A stretch of 64,000 bases of DNA from Paramixta manurensis (lineage in GTDB: Bacteria > Pseudomonadota > Gammaproteobacteria > Enterobacterales > Enterobacteriaceae): contig NZ_CP054212.1 of NCBI RefSeq assembly GCF_013285385.1, forward strand, positions 3,286,001-3,350,000. The letters are read 5' to 3'. Numbering within the stretch: the stretch's first letter is position 1; each line of letters starts with the position of its first letter. A model generated the notes under the pieces. It worked only from the letters and a program-made list of their open reading frames with translations. It was not told where the DNA came from and searched no databases. This document shows positions 33,645 through 43,209 of this stretch, in pieces. Both the position numbers and the translations under genes were made by a program.

Positions 33645-35060
33645 TTATGCTTGCGCTTCGCGCTCGGCAATATAGTTCAGCGCTTTTTCAATCCGGGCAA
33701 TAGAGCGTGACTTGCCTATCGCCTGCACGGTGACATCCAGCCCTGGCGACTGACCGGCACCGGTCACGGCAACACGCAGCGGCATACCGACTTTCCCCAT
33801 CCCTACCGCTAACTCGTCGGCGGTGGACTGAATGGCGTGATGAACATTTTCCGCTGTCCATTCACTCACTGCGGCCAGCTTATCACGCACGGTTTCCAGT
33901 GGCTGACGCGCGACCGGACGCAGGTGTTTTTTCGCCGCATCGGCATCAAAATCAGTAAAGTCTTCGTAGAAATAACGGCAAGAGGCAGCCATCTCTTTCA
34001 ACGTTTTGCAACGCTCACCCAGCAATTTCACCAATTGCGCCAATTCCGGGCCGGTGCGCGTGTCGATATTTTCCTGCTCAATGTGCCATTGCAAATGCGT
34101 CGCAACATACTCAGGCGGCAGCGAATTAATGTAGTGATGGTTCAGCCATTGCAATTTTTCGGTATTGAAGGCGCTGGCGGATTTACTTACCGCATCCAGC
34201 GTAAATAGCTGCTTCATCTCTTCAATGCTGAAAATTTCCTGATCGCCATGCGACCAGCCGAGACGGACTAAATAGTTGAGCAATGCTTCCGGCAAATAAC
34301 CATCATCGCGATATTGCATCACCCCGACCGCGCCGTGGCGCTTGGAGAGTTTTTTACCATCATCGCCCAAGATCATTGAAACATGCGCGTAAACCGGCAC
34401 CTGTGCGCCAATCGCTTGCAAGATATTGATCTGGCGCGGCGTGTTGTTGATATGATCTTCACCACGGATAACGTGGGTGATGCCCATATCCCAGTCATCC
34501 ACCACCACACAGAAATTGTAGGTTGGTGAACCGTCGGTACGGCGGATGATCAGATCATCCAGCTCCTGGTTACTAAATTCAATCGGCCCGCGAATCTGGT
34601 CGTCAAAAATAACTGACCCTTCTTGCGGGTTACGGAAGCGCACGACGCAAGGTTCATCAGCAGCATGATGTTGATGACTATCGCGACAATGACCGTCGTA
34701 ACGCGGTTTTTCGCCGTTGGCCATTTGCGTTTCACGCAGGTTTTCCAGACGCTCTTTCGAGCAGTAACATTTATAGGCAGTGCCCGCTTCCAGCATTTCA
34801 TCAATTACCGCGTTATAGCGATCGAAGCGTTTGGTTTGGTAATACGGGCCTTCATCCCAGTTCAGACTCAGCCAGTTCATTCCATCCATGATGGCATCAA
34901 TCGCCTGCTGCGTTGAACGCTCCAGGTCGGTGTCTTCAATACGCAAAACAAATTCGCCGCCCAGGTGACGGGCAAACAGCCATGAGTAGAGCGCGGTACG
35001 GGCACCGCCGACGTGCAAATAGCCAGTCGGACTCGGAGCGAAACGGGTTTTGATTTTCAT
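33645..35060 (-). CDS. gltX: Glutamyl-tRNA synthetase
   Basis: A 471-residue class I aminoacyl-tRNA synthetase charging tRNA-Glu, the same length as in E. coli. The HIGH-type signature is PSPTGYLHVGGARTAL and the KMSKS-type signature is DDGKKLSKRHGAVG. A zinc-site region with Cys and His residues (YKCYCSKERL ... YDGHCRDSHQHH) is present. Flanked by tRNA genes on both sides, as in E. coli. Confidence 0.98.
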   Translation of the reverse strand: MKIKTRFAPSPTGYLHVGGARTALYSWLFARHLGGEFVLRIEDTDLERSTQQAIDAIMDGMNWLSLNWDEGPYYQTKRFDRYNAVIDEMLEAGTAYKCYCSKERLENLRETQMANGEKPRYDGHCRDSHQHHAADEPCVVRFRNPQEGSVIFDDQIRGPIEFSNQELDDLIIRRTDGSPTYNFCVVVDDWDMGITHVIRGEDHINNTPRQINILQAIGAQVPVYAHVSMILGDDGKKLSKRHGAVGVMQYRDDGYLPEALLNYLVRLGWSHGDQEIFSIEEMKQLFTLDAVSKSASAFNTEKLQWLNHHYINSLPPEYVATHLQWHIEQENIDTRTGPELAQLVKLLGERCKTLKEMAASCRYFYEDFTDFDADAAKKHLRPVARQPLETVRDKLAAVSEWTAENVHHAIQSTADELAVGMGKVGMPLRVAVTGAGQSPGLDVTVQAIGKSRSIARIEKALNYIAEREAQA

Positions 35061-35293
35061 TAAGCGTTGCCTTGAATATGCGGATTTTCTGAGGTATGAC
35101 AGAAAATAGCGAGTAGATGCCGGGTTAAGGTTAAGTGTGCTTATTCTACCATCTGCCTCTGATTCCTCAACGGCAATCCCGGTGAGTTTCGATCAACCCG
35201 CTGCGATTTCACACAGTAAAACAGTGATTTTGCCTAAAATGAGGTCGGCCTGACTAAATTTAAGACGAACGATCGTTTTCGTTTTAAAAACCG

Positions 35294-35321
35294 TTGACTC
35301 ATTTTGAACTCTCCCTATAAT
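35294..35321 (+). promoter_or_regulatory. Promoter of the Val-Val-Val-Lys tRNA operon
   Basis: TTGACT (35294-35299), 16-base spacer, TATAAT (35316-35321), then a GCGACTCC discriminator and the first tRNA 18 bp on. A strong stable RNA promoter. Confidence 0.85.
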
Positions 35322-35338
35322 GCGACTCCACACAGCGG

Positions 35339-35414
35339 GGGTGATTAGCTCAGTTGGTAGAGCATCTCCTTTACACGGAGGGGGTCGGCGGTTCGAGCCC
35401 GTCATCACCCACCA
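35339..35414 (+). tRNA. valU: tRNA-Val (anticodon TAC), copy 1
   Basis: A 76-base tRNA starting GGGTGATTAGCTCAG and ending in CCA; the anticodon loop CTTTACACG gives TAC. All three valine copies are identical here. Confidence 0.97.
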
Positions 35415-35455
35415 TTTTATAGATGGCCCGCAAAGTAGTACAAGATTTGAGAGAT

Positions 35456-35531
35456 GGGTGATTAGCTCAGTTGGTAGAGCATCTCCTTTACACGGAGGGG
35501 GTCGGCGGTTCGAGCCCGTCATCACCCACCA
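35456..35531 (+). tRNA. valX: tRNA-Val (anticodon TAC), copy 2
   Basis: Identical to copy 1, 41 bp downstream. Order matches valU-valX-valY-lysV in E. coli. Confidence 0.97.
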
Positions 35532-35565
35532 TTTCTCATCAGGTTCTTGTAGGCAGTACCGAAAT

Positions 35566-35641
35566 GGGTGATTAGCTCAGTTGGTAGAGCATCTCCTTTA
35601 CACGGAGGGGGTCGGCGGTTCGAGCCCGTCATCACCCACCA
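35566..35641 (+). tRNA. valY: tRNA-Val (anticodon TAC), copy 3
   Basis: Identical to the other two copies; 34 bp after copy 2 and 4 bp before tRNA-Lys. Confidence 0.97.
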
Positions 35642-35645
35642 TTTC

Positions 35646-35721
35646 GGGTCGTTAGCTCAGTTGGTAGAGCAGTTGACTTTTAATCAATTGGTCGCAGGTT
35701 CGAATCCTGCACGACCCACCA
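35646..35721 (+). tRNA. lysV: tRNA-Lys (anticodon TTT)
   Basis: A 76-base tRNA, GGGTCGTTAGCTCAG at the start, anticodon loop CTTTTAA giving TTT, ending in CCA. Last 18 bases are duplicated downstream at 35860-35877. Confidence 0.97.
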
Positions 35722-35769
35722 ATGTAGAAAGGCGCCCTAAAGGCGCCTTTTTGCTATGCTAAATCGGCA
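35704..35769 (+). repeat. 66-bp direct repeat, copy 1 (tRNA-Lys 3' end plus terminator)
   Basis: Covers the last 18 bases of tRNA-Lys and the terminator AAAGGCGCC-CTAAA-GGCGCCTTT (35728-35750) with its T-run. An exact second copy begins 156 bp later. The terminator ends the tRNA operon. Confidence 0.95.
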
Positions 35770-35859
35770 GGGTTCGAACCGTAAAAGGTTCGAGTCGAGC
35801 GAAGGCGAGACAACGTTGCCAGCGGCAACGGCCCGTAGGGCGAGGCCAAAGGCCGAGTC

Positions 35860-35925
35860 ATCCTGCACGACCCACCAATGTAGAAAGGCGCCCTAAAGGC
35901 GCCTTTTTGCTATGCTAAATCGGCA
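35860..35925 (+). repeat. 66-bp direct repeat, copy 2
   Basis: An exact copy of 35704-35769, holding the last 18 bases of a tRNA-Lys-like sequence and a second terminator (35884-35908). The 90 bp between copies contain further internal repeats (GGTTCGA twice, CGGCCCGTAGGGCG, GAGGCCAAAGGCCGAG). It recalls the tRNA-tail repeats known downstream of E. coli tyrT (rtT). Confidence 0.93.
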
Positions 35926-36023
35926 TAGTGCATCATATTTAAATCTATTATTCCCAAATTGATACAAAAAATGAGAAAAATAGACATTGCTTATTATTTA
36001 TATTACGCCTAATAAAAAACCCA

Positions 36024-36329
36024 TTAACCGTAAGCCACTTTATCATTGATATGATACAAGGTCGCCGTCGCCGCTAATACATGCTGCCCATCATTACCGG
36101 GTTCATGAGATTCAATATCCGTAATGTGATAACCGACCGCACCCGCAGCCAGCGCTTTCTTCACAAACGCATCATTCAGCTCCTCCATCGACGTCACCCA
36201 ACTCACCGACGTCACGCCTGAAGGCTGGATTGACGCGATTTCACGATGCGATAACCCGGCACGAATTAACACCGGTTTCGCCTCCTGGTGGGTAAAAATG
36301 GAGATAACATCATTAATTAATTTTTTCAT
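36024..36329 (-). CDS. DUF1471-like small protein without signal peptide
   Basis: A 101-residue protein. The core GVTSVSWVTSMEELNDAFVK with the continuation AGAVGYHITDIE and ATATLYHI follows the DUF1471 (BhsA/YhcN) layout of strand, helix and strand. Unlike BhsA-type proteins there is no signal peptide; the N-terminus MKKLINDVISIFTHQEAKPV is amphipathic. GAGGAG lies 7 bases before the ATG. Family members are stress-related; function here is unknown. No counterpart in the E. coli gene order. Confidence 0.65.
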   Translation of the reverse strand: MKKLINDVISIFTHQEAKPVLIRAGLSHREIASIQPSGVTSVSWVTSMEELNDAFVKKALAAGAVGYHITDIESHEPGNDGQHVLAATATLYHINDKVAYG

Positions 36330-36683
36330 TTTCTTACTCCTCTGGAAACCACATCAGAGCCGATTATTAAACGCTGTGAGTTTTTCTGTTATTGATGCAT
36401 AGCTGATAAATTTCTTTTATATATATATCGACAACGGCGCACGGAAAATAATGCGTACCGGTTGAATCAATAAACACCTTTTCATGTGACTTGTTTTAGC
36501 TTTAATTGCTAATAGAATGTTAAAATAAGTTCAGCCACACTTCATTTAATGTTTACGGCGTTTTTTTCATCTGATTACATTTTGGCGCTCTCTGAAACGA
36601 AACGGCACCGCACAAACAATCCGTGGTGAAAAAGGAGAGTTAGCTGGCAAGCCCACGAGAAAAATTGCTGCAATATCAATTAC
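36330..36683. other. Non-coding stretch between the DUF1471-like gene and yfeR
   Basis: 354 bp with AT-rich promoter-like sequence near 36400 (TATATATATA) that could serve the DUF1471-like gene. No gene, repeat or structured RNA was recognised. Confidence 0.5.
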
Positions 36684-37604
36684 TCAAAACGCCGGAAACT
36701 GTTCACGCTGCCGCGTCAACAATGCCGCCTGCTGGCTCACTTCTTGCCAAATCGCCTCTGCTGCCGGTGAAAGCGAGCGATTCTTACGGCGGATCAACAT
36801 CAGCGTGCGATTAATCTCCGGAAAAATCCGCCGCACCAGTAGCGGACGTCCTTCCGGCATCGGTAAAGCCAGAGCAGGCAGAATACTGATCCCAATCCCG
36901 GCTTCCACCATCGGATAAAGCGTCGCGGGATGCCCAATCTCTTGTACAATTTCGGCATTAACGCGCTGTTGCCGAAGCGCCTCATCAATCAATATTCGAC
37001 TGCCGGAGGCGTAATCCTGTAAAACCAGCAGCCGCCCATTAAGACAACGCCAACTCACCTGCTCTCGCTGCGCTAAGGCATCATCCTGACGGCATAACAA
37101 TAAAAAAGGCTCCTCCAGGATCGGCTGACAGGCAAAATCCGCTGAGGCCAGCGGCCCGATAATAATGCCGAAATCCACTTCCGCGTTACGCACGCTTTGC
37201 AGCACCCATTGTTGCGGGCGATCGCGCAGCATCACTTTAATATCCGGGTAATGTTGCTGGCTGGCGGCCAAACACTGCGGCATAAGATGTGCGGAGATGG
37301 TTTGGCTAGCGGCTACCCGCACAGTCCCGCTACGTTGCTGGCCGTAACTGCGCGCATCCAATAGCGTAGTGTTCAACTCTTCCAACAGACGCTCCAGCCG
37401 CGTAGCGAGTTGTTGCCCCGCTTCGGTCAGCAACACTTCACGCGTGGTTCGGTCTAACAGACGGATCCCCATCTCCGTTTCCAACTCTTTAATGCTATGG
37501 CTTACCGCCGATTGGCTCAGGCCAATGGCTTGCCCTGCCTGGCTAAATCCGCCCTGCTGCGCCACCGCCACAAATACGCGTAACTGCCGAAGAGAGTAAT
37601 TCAT
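36684..37604 (-). CDS. yfeR: YfeR, LysR-family regulator
   Basis: A 306-residue LysR regulator. The helix-turn-helix is in residues 18-55 (GGFSQAGQAIGLSQSAVSHS). The protein follows E. coli YfeR closely (RLLDRTTREVLLTEAGQQLA, EIGHPATLYPMVEAGIGISI). It is divergent from yfeH across 95 bp, as in E. coli, and probably controls it. In Salmonella YfeR has been linked to osmolarity. Confidence 0.92.
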   Translation of the reverse strand: MNYSLRQLRVFVAVAQQGGFSQAGQAIGLSQSAVSHSIKELETEMGIRLLDRTTREVLLTEAGQQLATRLERLLEELNTTLLDARSYGQQRSGTVRVAASQTISAHLMPQCLAASQQHYPDIKVMLRDRPQQWVLQSVRNAEVDFGIIIGPLASADFACQPILEEPFLLLCRQDDALAQREQVSWRCLNGRLLVLQDYASGSRILIDEALRQQRVNAEIVQEIGHPATLYPMVEAGIGISILPALALPMPEGRPLLVRRIFPEINRTLMLIRRKNRSLSPAAEAIWQEVSQQAALLTRQREQFPAF

Positions 37605-37699
37605 CTATTCAATTCATATATACATTCAATAAATCAATTTTATTTCTAAACCCTAACCGCGCACAATGGCCGTTATTCATTTTTTATCAGGCATGCGTT

Positions 37700-38719
37700 A
37701 TGGGAATTTTTCGACTCGACCCGATGATGGTCAAACTGATTATCACCGTCCTGTTGGCAACCTTTTTACCGGCGAAAGGCGCTTTTGTACCGTTTTTCGA
37801 ATGGCTGACTACCGCCGCAATCGCCCTGCTGTTTTTTATGCATGGCGCAAAACTTTCACGGGAAAAAATTATCGCTGGCAGTAGCCACTGGCGGCTTCAT
37901 CTCTGGATTATGTTCAGTACCTTTGTCCTGTTCCCACTCCTTGGTCTGGGTCTGGTCTGGTGGCATCCGGTCGACGTAGGGGCGGATATTTATACTGGCT
38001 TCCTCTACCTTTGCATCCTTCCCGCTACCGTACAGTCCGCCATTGCTTTTACTTCGATGGCAGGTGGTAACGTCGCCGCCGCAGTGTGTAGCGCTTCGGC
38101 CTCCAGTTTGCTTGGCGTCTTCATTTCACCGTTACTGGTTGGACTGGTGATGAATATCCACAGCGCCGTACCGGGTAACGGGCTGGAGCAGATTGGTAAA
38201 ATCATGCTGCAACTGTTGGTACCCTTTGTACTTGGGCACATCGCCCAACGCTGGATTGGCGGCTGGGTGGAAAAACACCGTTCCTTAATCGGGAAAACCG
38301 ATCAGACATCGATTTTATTAGTGGTCTACTCCGCCTTTAGCGAAGCGGTAGTTAACGGCATCTGGCATCGCGTTGGCGTCACCACGCTGGTTTGGATCCT
38401 GCTGGGTAGTTTACTGTTACTGGTGCTGGTACTGGCGATCAATCTCGGCGCAGCGCGCCTGTTCGGCTTTAACCGTGCGGATGAAATTACCATTCTGTTT
38501 TGTGGTTCAAAGAAAAGCCTGGCAAACGGGGTACCGATGGCCAACATCCTGTTCCCGGCTTCGGCGGTGGGGATTATCGTGCTGCCGCTAATGGTGTTCC
38601 ACCAGGTACAGCTAATGGTGTGCTCATATATCGCTCAGCGCTATAAAAAGCAACATGACGCGAAGGCCGCACGGCAAATGCCGGAAAAAGGAAAAGCGGC
38701 TATTGAGTCACAAAAATAG
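37700..38719 (+). CDS. yfeH: YfeH, bile acid:sodium symporter-family transporter
   Basis: A 339-residue inner-membrane protein of about ten helices, of the SBF-like group. Characteristic segments are AIALLFFMHGAKLSREKIIA, FLYLCILPATVQSAIAFTSM and FCGSKKSLANGVPMANILFP. The substrate is not known. Divergent from yfeR. Confidence 0.92.
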   Translation: MGIFRLDPMMVKLIITVLLATFLPAKGAFVPFFEWLTTAAIALLFFMHGAKLSREKIIAGSSHWRLHLWIMFSTFVLFPLLGLGLVWWHPVDVGADIYTGFLYLCILPATVQSAIAFTSMAGGNVAAAVCSASASSLLGVFISPLLVGLVMNIHSAVPGNGLEQIGKIMLQLLVPFVLGHIAQRWIGGWVEKHRSLIGKTDQTSILLVVYSAFSEAVVNGIWHRVGVTTLVWILLGSLLLLVLVLAINLGAARLFGFNRADEITILFCGSKKSLANGVPMANILFPASAVGIIVLPLMVFHQVQLMVCSYIAQRYKKQHDAKAARQMPEKGKAAIESQK

Positions 38720-38751
38720 CCGCAGCGGCTAATCTTACTACGGCGAGCCGC

Positions 38752-38967
38752 TTAGCTACGCTTAAGCGGCTTTACCAAACCTTCCAGCCCTTCAATTTTT
38801 ATCGCCAACGTCATTTGCATTAGCTCGCCCAGATGCCCTTGTGGGAATTCGCCCTTGCGGGCAAACCACAATAAATAGGGCTCGGGGAGATCAATCAACG
38901 CGCGCCCCTTATATTTACCAAATGGCATCGGCGTATTCGCGATTTCAATCAGGTGCTCTTTCTCCAT
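38752..38967 (-). CDS. ypeB: YpeB, DUF3820 small protein
   Basis: A 71-residue protein (MPFGKYKGRALIDLPEPYLL, then WFARKGEFPQGHLGELM). Function unknown. Its start overlaps the ligA stop by 23 bp, so it is probably translated from the ligA transcript, as in E. coli. Confidence 0.92.
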   Translation of the reverse strand: MEKEHLIEIANTPMPFGKYKGRALIDLPEPYLLWFARKGEFPQGHLGELMQMTLAIKIEGLEGLVKPLKRS

Positions 38968-40987
38968 CCGGCTCTCCCAGCAAGCGGATCATTTCCGCCT
39001 CATCAATCACCTCAATCCCCAGCTCTTGCGCCTTCGCCAGCTTAGAACCCGCCGCTTCACCGGCAATCACTAAGTCGGTTTTCTTTGAAACGCTACCGCT
39101 GACCTTGGCGCCCAGCGCGTTGAGGCGCGCTTTGGCATCATCACGCGACATAATGCTGAGCGAGCCGGTCAATACCACGGTTTTACCGGCGAATGGGCTC
39201 TCAATTTCCGCCACATTCACCACCTCGACCGCCGGCCAGTGGATACCAATCTCCTCCACCAACTGACGGATCACCTCGCGGTTGCTCTCCTCCTCCATGA
39301 AGTTGCGTACGTGCGTTGCCACTACGCTGCCCACATCCTGTACGGCGATAAGCGCTTCAAGCGGCGCATCCATTAATGCTTCTAGCGTACCGAAATGCGC
39401 CGCGAGGTTAGCCGCCGTCGCCTCGCCCACTTCGCGGATCCCCAAGGCGTACAGGAAACGCGCCAGCGTGGTCTGTTTAGCGTTATCTAATGCATTGACC
39501 ACATTCTGCGCCGATTTCGGCCCCATCCGATCCAGGCCGGTCAATTTACCGGCCGTCAGACGGAAGAGATCCGCCGGGGTTTTGACATACTCTTTTTCGA
39601 CCAGTTGATCGATAATTTTATCGCCCATGCCGTCAACATCCAGCGCGCGACGCGAAACGAAATGCTTCAGCGCTTCTTTACGCTGGGCACCGCAAATTAA
39701 CCCACCGGTGCAGCGCGCCACCGCTTCGCCTTCCACTCGCTCAACATCGGAACCGCATACCGGGCAATGCAGAGGGAAGACCACTTGCGCCGCGCCTTCC
39801 GGACGTTCTGACTCCACGACGCTAACCACCTGCGGAATCACGTCGCCTGCCCGTCGAATCACCACCCGGTCGCCAATTCGCAAACCCAGGCGCTCGATTT
39901 CATCGGCATTGTGTAGCGTCGCGTTACTGACCGTTACGCCAGCCACTTGAACCGGCTCCAGGCGGGCAACCGGCGTAATTGCGCCGGTACGTCCAACCTG
40001 AAACTCGACGTCACGTACCGTGGTCATCTGCTCTTGCGCCGGGAACTTAAAGGCAATCGCCCAGCGCGGCGCGCGCGCCACGAAGCCAAGCTGTTCCTGT
40101 AGATCTTGCGAATCCACTTTGATCACCACGCCATCAATATCAAAACCCAGCGTTGGGCGATCACTCTCAACCTGGCGGTAAAATGCTAACACCTCTTCCG
40201 CGCTATGGCACAACCGAACCCGATCGCTGACCGGCAAGCCCCATGCTTTAAATTGTTGCAGGCGTTGCCAGTGGCTACGCGGCATCTCGCCGCCTTCCAG
40301 TAAACCAAATCCATAGCAGAAAAAGGTCAGCGGACGTTTGGCGGTAATACGCGGATCTAACTGACGCAATGAGCCTGCCGCCGCGTTACGTGGATTGGCG
40401 AAAACTTTATTTCCACTACGACGCGCCTCAGCATTGAGCTTTTCAAAACCGCTCTGGGTCATAAAAACTTCGCCGCGCACTTCTACTCGCGCCGGAATAT
40501 TGTCGCCTTTCAACCGTAGCGGTATGGCGTGGATGGTTCGCACGTTAGCGGTGATATTCTCACCGGTGGTGCCGTCGCCGCGCGTTGCCGCGCGTACCAG
40601 CAAACCATCTTCATACAACAAGCTCACCGCCAGCCCATCGAGTTTTAATTCACAGCAGAATGTGATGTCCTCAGTGCTTTTCAGACGATCCTGAACACGT
40701 TTGTTGAATGCCAGGTAGCTGGTTTCATCAAAGGCGTTATCCAGCGATAACATCGGCACCTCATGGCGCACCTGCTCAAAGGCGCCCAATGGCGCGGCGC
40801 CTACCCGTTGCGTTGGCGAATCCGGCGTCACCAAATCAGGATGCTTTTCTTCCAACTCGCGCAATTCGCGCATCAAGCGGTCGTACTCCACATCGGGTAC
40901 TTCAGGCGCGTCCATAACGTGATAAAGGTATTCGTGATGACGAAGCGTGGTTCGCAATTGGGTGATTTTGTCTTGTACGGATTCCAT
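38945..40987 (-). CDS. ligA: NAD-dependent DNA ligase
   Basis: A 680-residue enzyme joining DNA nicks with NAD+. The adenylation lysine is in FCCELKLDGLAVSLLYEDG; the OB fold follows (VGRTGAITPVARLEPV); the four-cysteine zinc finger is CPVCGSDVERVEGEAVARC with a final C in GLICGAQ; helix-hairpin-helix repeats; then a C-terminal BRCT domain (SPFAGKTVVLTGSLS). Slightly longer than the E. coli protein (671). Downstream of zipA. Confidence 0.98.
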   Translation of the reverse strand: MESVQDKITQLRTTLRHHEYLYHVMDAPEVPDVEYDRLMRELRELEEKHPDLVTPDSPTQRVGAAPLGAFEQVRHEVPMLSLDNAFDETSYLAFNKRVQDRLKSTEDITFCCELKLDGLAVSLLYEDGLLVRAATRGDGTTGENITANVRTIHAIPLRLKGDNIPARVEVRGEVFMTQSGFEKLNAEARRSGNKVFANPRNAAAGSLRQLDPRITAKRPLTFFCYGFGLLEGGEMPRSHWQRLQQFKAWGLPVSDRVRLCHSAEEVLAFYRQVESDRPTLGFDIDGVVIKVDSQDLQEQLGFVARAPRWAIAFKFPAQEQMTTVRDVEFQVGRTGAITPVARLEPVQVAGVTVSNATLHNADEIERLGLRIGDRVVIRRAGDVIPQVVSVVESERPEGAAQVVFPLHCPVCGSDVERVEGEAVARCTGGLICGAQRKEALKHFVSRRALDVDGMGDKIIDQLVEKEYVKTPADLFRLTAGKLTGLDRMGPKSAQNVVNALDNAKQTTLARFLYALGIREVGEATAANLAAHFGTLEALMDAPLEALIAVQDVGSVVATHVRNFMEEESNREVIRQLVEEIGIHWPAVEVVNVAEIESPFAGKTVVLTGSLSIMSRDDAKARLNALGAKVSGSVSKKTDLVIAGEAAGSKLAKAQELGIEVIDEAEMIRLLGEPDGERAPD

Positions 40988-41003
40988 AACGCACCATCAG
41001 AGA

Positions 41004-41030
41004 TAAAAAAACCCCGACAAGCGGGGGTTT
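41004..41030 (-). terminator. Terminator between zipA and ligA
   Basis: On the minus strand AAACCCC and GGGGTTT arms with an 8-base loop, followed by TTTTTT. It lies between the zipA stop and the ligA start, so ligA probably also has its own promoter nearby. Confidence 0.8.
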
Positions 41031-41052
41031 AAGATAGGAATGACGAGGTCGC

Positions 41053-42048
41053 TTACGCGTTCGCGTCAATTACATCGCGAATACGCGCCTTGTAGGTTTC
41101 CAGCTTTTGCGGCGTCATCATACGACGCTCATCATCCAGCACCACGCCGCCAACATCATCGGCAATACGTTGAGCCGACTGGAGCATCAGCTTAAAGTTT
41201 TGATTCGCATCGCCATAGGAGGGCACCATCATAAAAATGGAGACACCAGGCGTAGTGAAGTCCGCCATTTCATCCGGGTTAAACGACCCCGGCTTCACCA
41301 TATTCGCCAGGCTGAATAACACCGGGCCACTGCCCGCAGGGTTTAGATGCCGATGGAAAATATTCATTTCACCAAACTGGAAGCCGGCCTGCAGCACGCC
41401 CTGTAGCAAACTTTCACCGTTCAGAGTACCGCCGGCATGCGCGGCAACATGTAGCACCAACACCGTTTCTTTACTGCGCTCTTCGCGCGGCGCGGCGGTT
41501 GGCTGGGCAGCCTGCTGGCGCAATTCAGGCTCAGGTTGAACCTCTTCCTCGTCGTCGAACGCCTCGTCATCCAACAGCGGATCTTTCTGTTCAGACGGCG
41601 CAAACTGCGGTTCAGGTTTTACGCGCACCGGTTCTGGCGCGCGCGGCGCAACCACCGGCGCCTGCTCCGCAATAGAAGGCGCATCGTCATCAAACAACGG
41701 GTCACGCTGCGCGGCGTCATCCGGCGTGGCGACGTGGCGAACCGGCTCCGGCTGTTTGCGCGGCGCAGGTTGTATTTCTGGCTCCTCGTCCTCAGCCGTA
41801 AACCCACCGAACGCAGGCTCATCATCATGCGCTGGCCGGGTCGGCGCACGGCGCACGCGAACTTCCCCTACCCCTTCATCCTCAACATCGGTAAGGTTCT
41901 CTTCGTCATTCTGCTTTAAACGCTTGTGCGGGCGATCGCGAAAAACGGAAGAACGCTCTTTACGGCTGGTCCACAGACCGTGAAGAAGCAATGCTATTAT
42001 GGCGATCGCGCCAACAACGATTAATATCAGACGCAAATCCTGCATCAT
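41053..42048 (-). CDS. zipA: Cell-division protein ZipA
   Basis: A 331-residue inner-membrane protein that anchors FtsZ to the membrane. One N-terminal helix (LRLILIVVGAIAIIALLLHG) and a basic stretch (RKERSSVFRDRPHKRLKQ) are followed by a long proline/glutamate/glutamine-rich linker (about 45-190) and the C-terminal FtsZ-binding domain (KETVLVLHVAAHAGGTLNGE onward). Start 42048 (MMQDLRL) matches E. coli; the longer frame is not supported. Divergent from cysZ. Confidence 0.96.
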   Translation of the reverse strand: MMQDLRLILIVVGAIAIIALLLHGLWTSRKERSSVFRDRPHKRLKQNDEENLTDVEDEGVGEVRVRRAPTRPAHDDEPAFGGFTAEDEEPEIQPAPRKQPEPVRHVATPDDAAQRDPLFDDDAPSIAEQAPVVAPRAPEPVRVKPEPQFAPSEQKDPLLDDEAFDDEEEVQPEPELRQQAAQPTAAPREERSKETVLVLHVAAHAGGTLNGESLLQGVLQAGFQFGEMNIFHRHLNPAGSGPVLFSLANMVKPGSFNPDEMADFTTPGVSIFMMVPSYGDANQNFKLMLQSAQRIADDVGGVVLDDERRMMTPQKLETYKARIRDVIDANA

Positions 42049-42265
42049 TGTATTCTCTGTTGTTCCAATACCTTGCCACCACGGCAAACTTTATTCTCTA
42101 ACTGTATTTGTCCAGGTACACAAGTGCAAGTCTACGCAGTATTTTCTGACAAATAAGATAACGCCGACACGCTTTTTTGCTGTTTTTTCGACCAAAAGAC
42201 ATCTGGTCAGGCAAAAAAGCCAGGTTATGATAGCGCTGCTCTCACCATCAGGAGAAACTCGTTAC

Positions 42266-43060
42266 ATGCTAAACGACACTACCTTCACCGAACGTAATGG
42301 CATCCACTATTTTGCCGAGGGCTGGAAACTGATCCGCTTACCCGGCATTCGTCGCTTTGTCATTTTGCCGTTATTGGTGAATATTGTGTTACTGGGCGGC
42401 GCCTTTTATTGGCTTTTTCAGCGCTTAGGGCTGTGGATACCCGCGTTAATGTCCCACATCCCCGGCTGGTTACAGTGGCTCAGCTATCTGTTATGGCCGC
42501 TGACCGTCATCTCGCTAATTTTAGTGTTTAGCTACTTCTTTTCCACTCTCGCCAACTGGATTGCTGCCCCTTTTTGCGGGTTGTTGGCAGAACAACTTGA
42601 AGGGCATCTCACCGGCAAGCCGTTGCCTGATAGCGGCTGGGTTGCGATGATGAAAGACATTCCACGCATAATGAAACGTGAATGGCAAAAGCTGGCCTGG
42701 TATTTACCGCGTGCGCTGGGGTTGTTGTTACTCTACTTTATTCCCGGTTTTGGTCAGACTGTGGTGCCGGTATTGTGGTTTTTATTCAGCGCCTGGATGC
42801 TGGCTATTCAATATTGCGACTACCCTTTTGATAATCATAAAGTGAGTTTTCGCCAAATGCGCCATGCGTTGAGCCAACACAAAGGCGACAACATGCAGTT
42901 CGGCGCGCTAGTGAGTCTATTTACTATGATTCCCATACTAAACTTGGCGATTATGCCAGTGGCGGTCTGCGGCGCGACGGCGATGTGGGTGGATCGCTAT
43001 CGCCAGTCGTTAGGGCGTTATCCGGCGGAAAACCAAGCAGAAAACCTCTCGCGCTTTTGA
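42266..43060 (+). CDS. cysZ: Sulfate transporter CysZ
   Basis: A 264-residue inner-membrane protein mediating sulfate uptake for cysteine synthesis. It follows E. coli CysZ closely, for example GIRRFVILPLLVNIVLLGG, YFFSTLANWIAAPFCGLLAE and AWMLAIQYCDYPFDNHKVSF. ATG 42266 matches the family start (AGGAGA upstream); the open frame runs further upstream through zipA's promoter region. It precedes cysK. Confidence 0.95.
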   Translation: MLNDTTFTERNGIHYFAEGWKLIRLPGIRRFVILPLLVNIVLLGGAFYWLFQRLGLWIPALMSHIPGWLQWLSYLLWPLTVISLILVFSYFFSTLANWIAAPFCGLLAEQLEGHLTGKPLPDSGWVAMMKDIPRIMKREWQKLAWYLPRALGLLLLYFIPGFGQTVVPVLWFLFSAWMLAIQYCDYPFDNHKVSFRQMRHALSQHKGDNMQFGALVSLFTMIPILNLAIMPVAVCGATAMWVDRYRQSLGRYPAENQAENLSRF

Positions 43061-43209
43061 GAGCCTGAATCGGTAAAAAAGCCTTATGCATTTTCGTGAA
43101 GCCCTTATTTCGGTAGAACATATCCATATACGATTTCTTTCCTTCCTTGATAAATCGGAAAGGGTATGCTCTTGGGGTTCCCTATATTTCATACAGTTAA
43201 GGACGGGCT

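Noticed and set aside
35193..35571. Open frames on both strands with repeated GSNRRPPPCKGDALPTE and SSVGRASPLHGGGRRFEPV
   Set aside because: These are translations of the identical tRNA-Val genes, a common annotation artefact.
35339..35641. Three 76-bp repeats at roughly 110-bp spacing as a CRISPR-like array
   Set aside because: They are tRNA-Val genes with cloverleaf structure; no CRISPR array or cas gene is present in the window.
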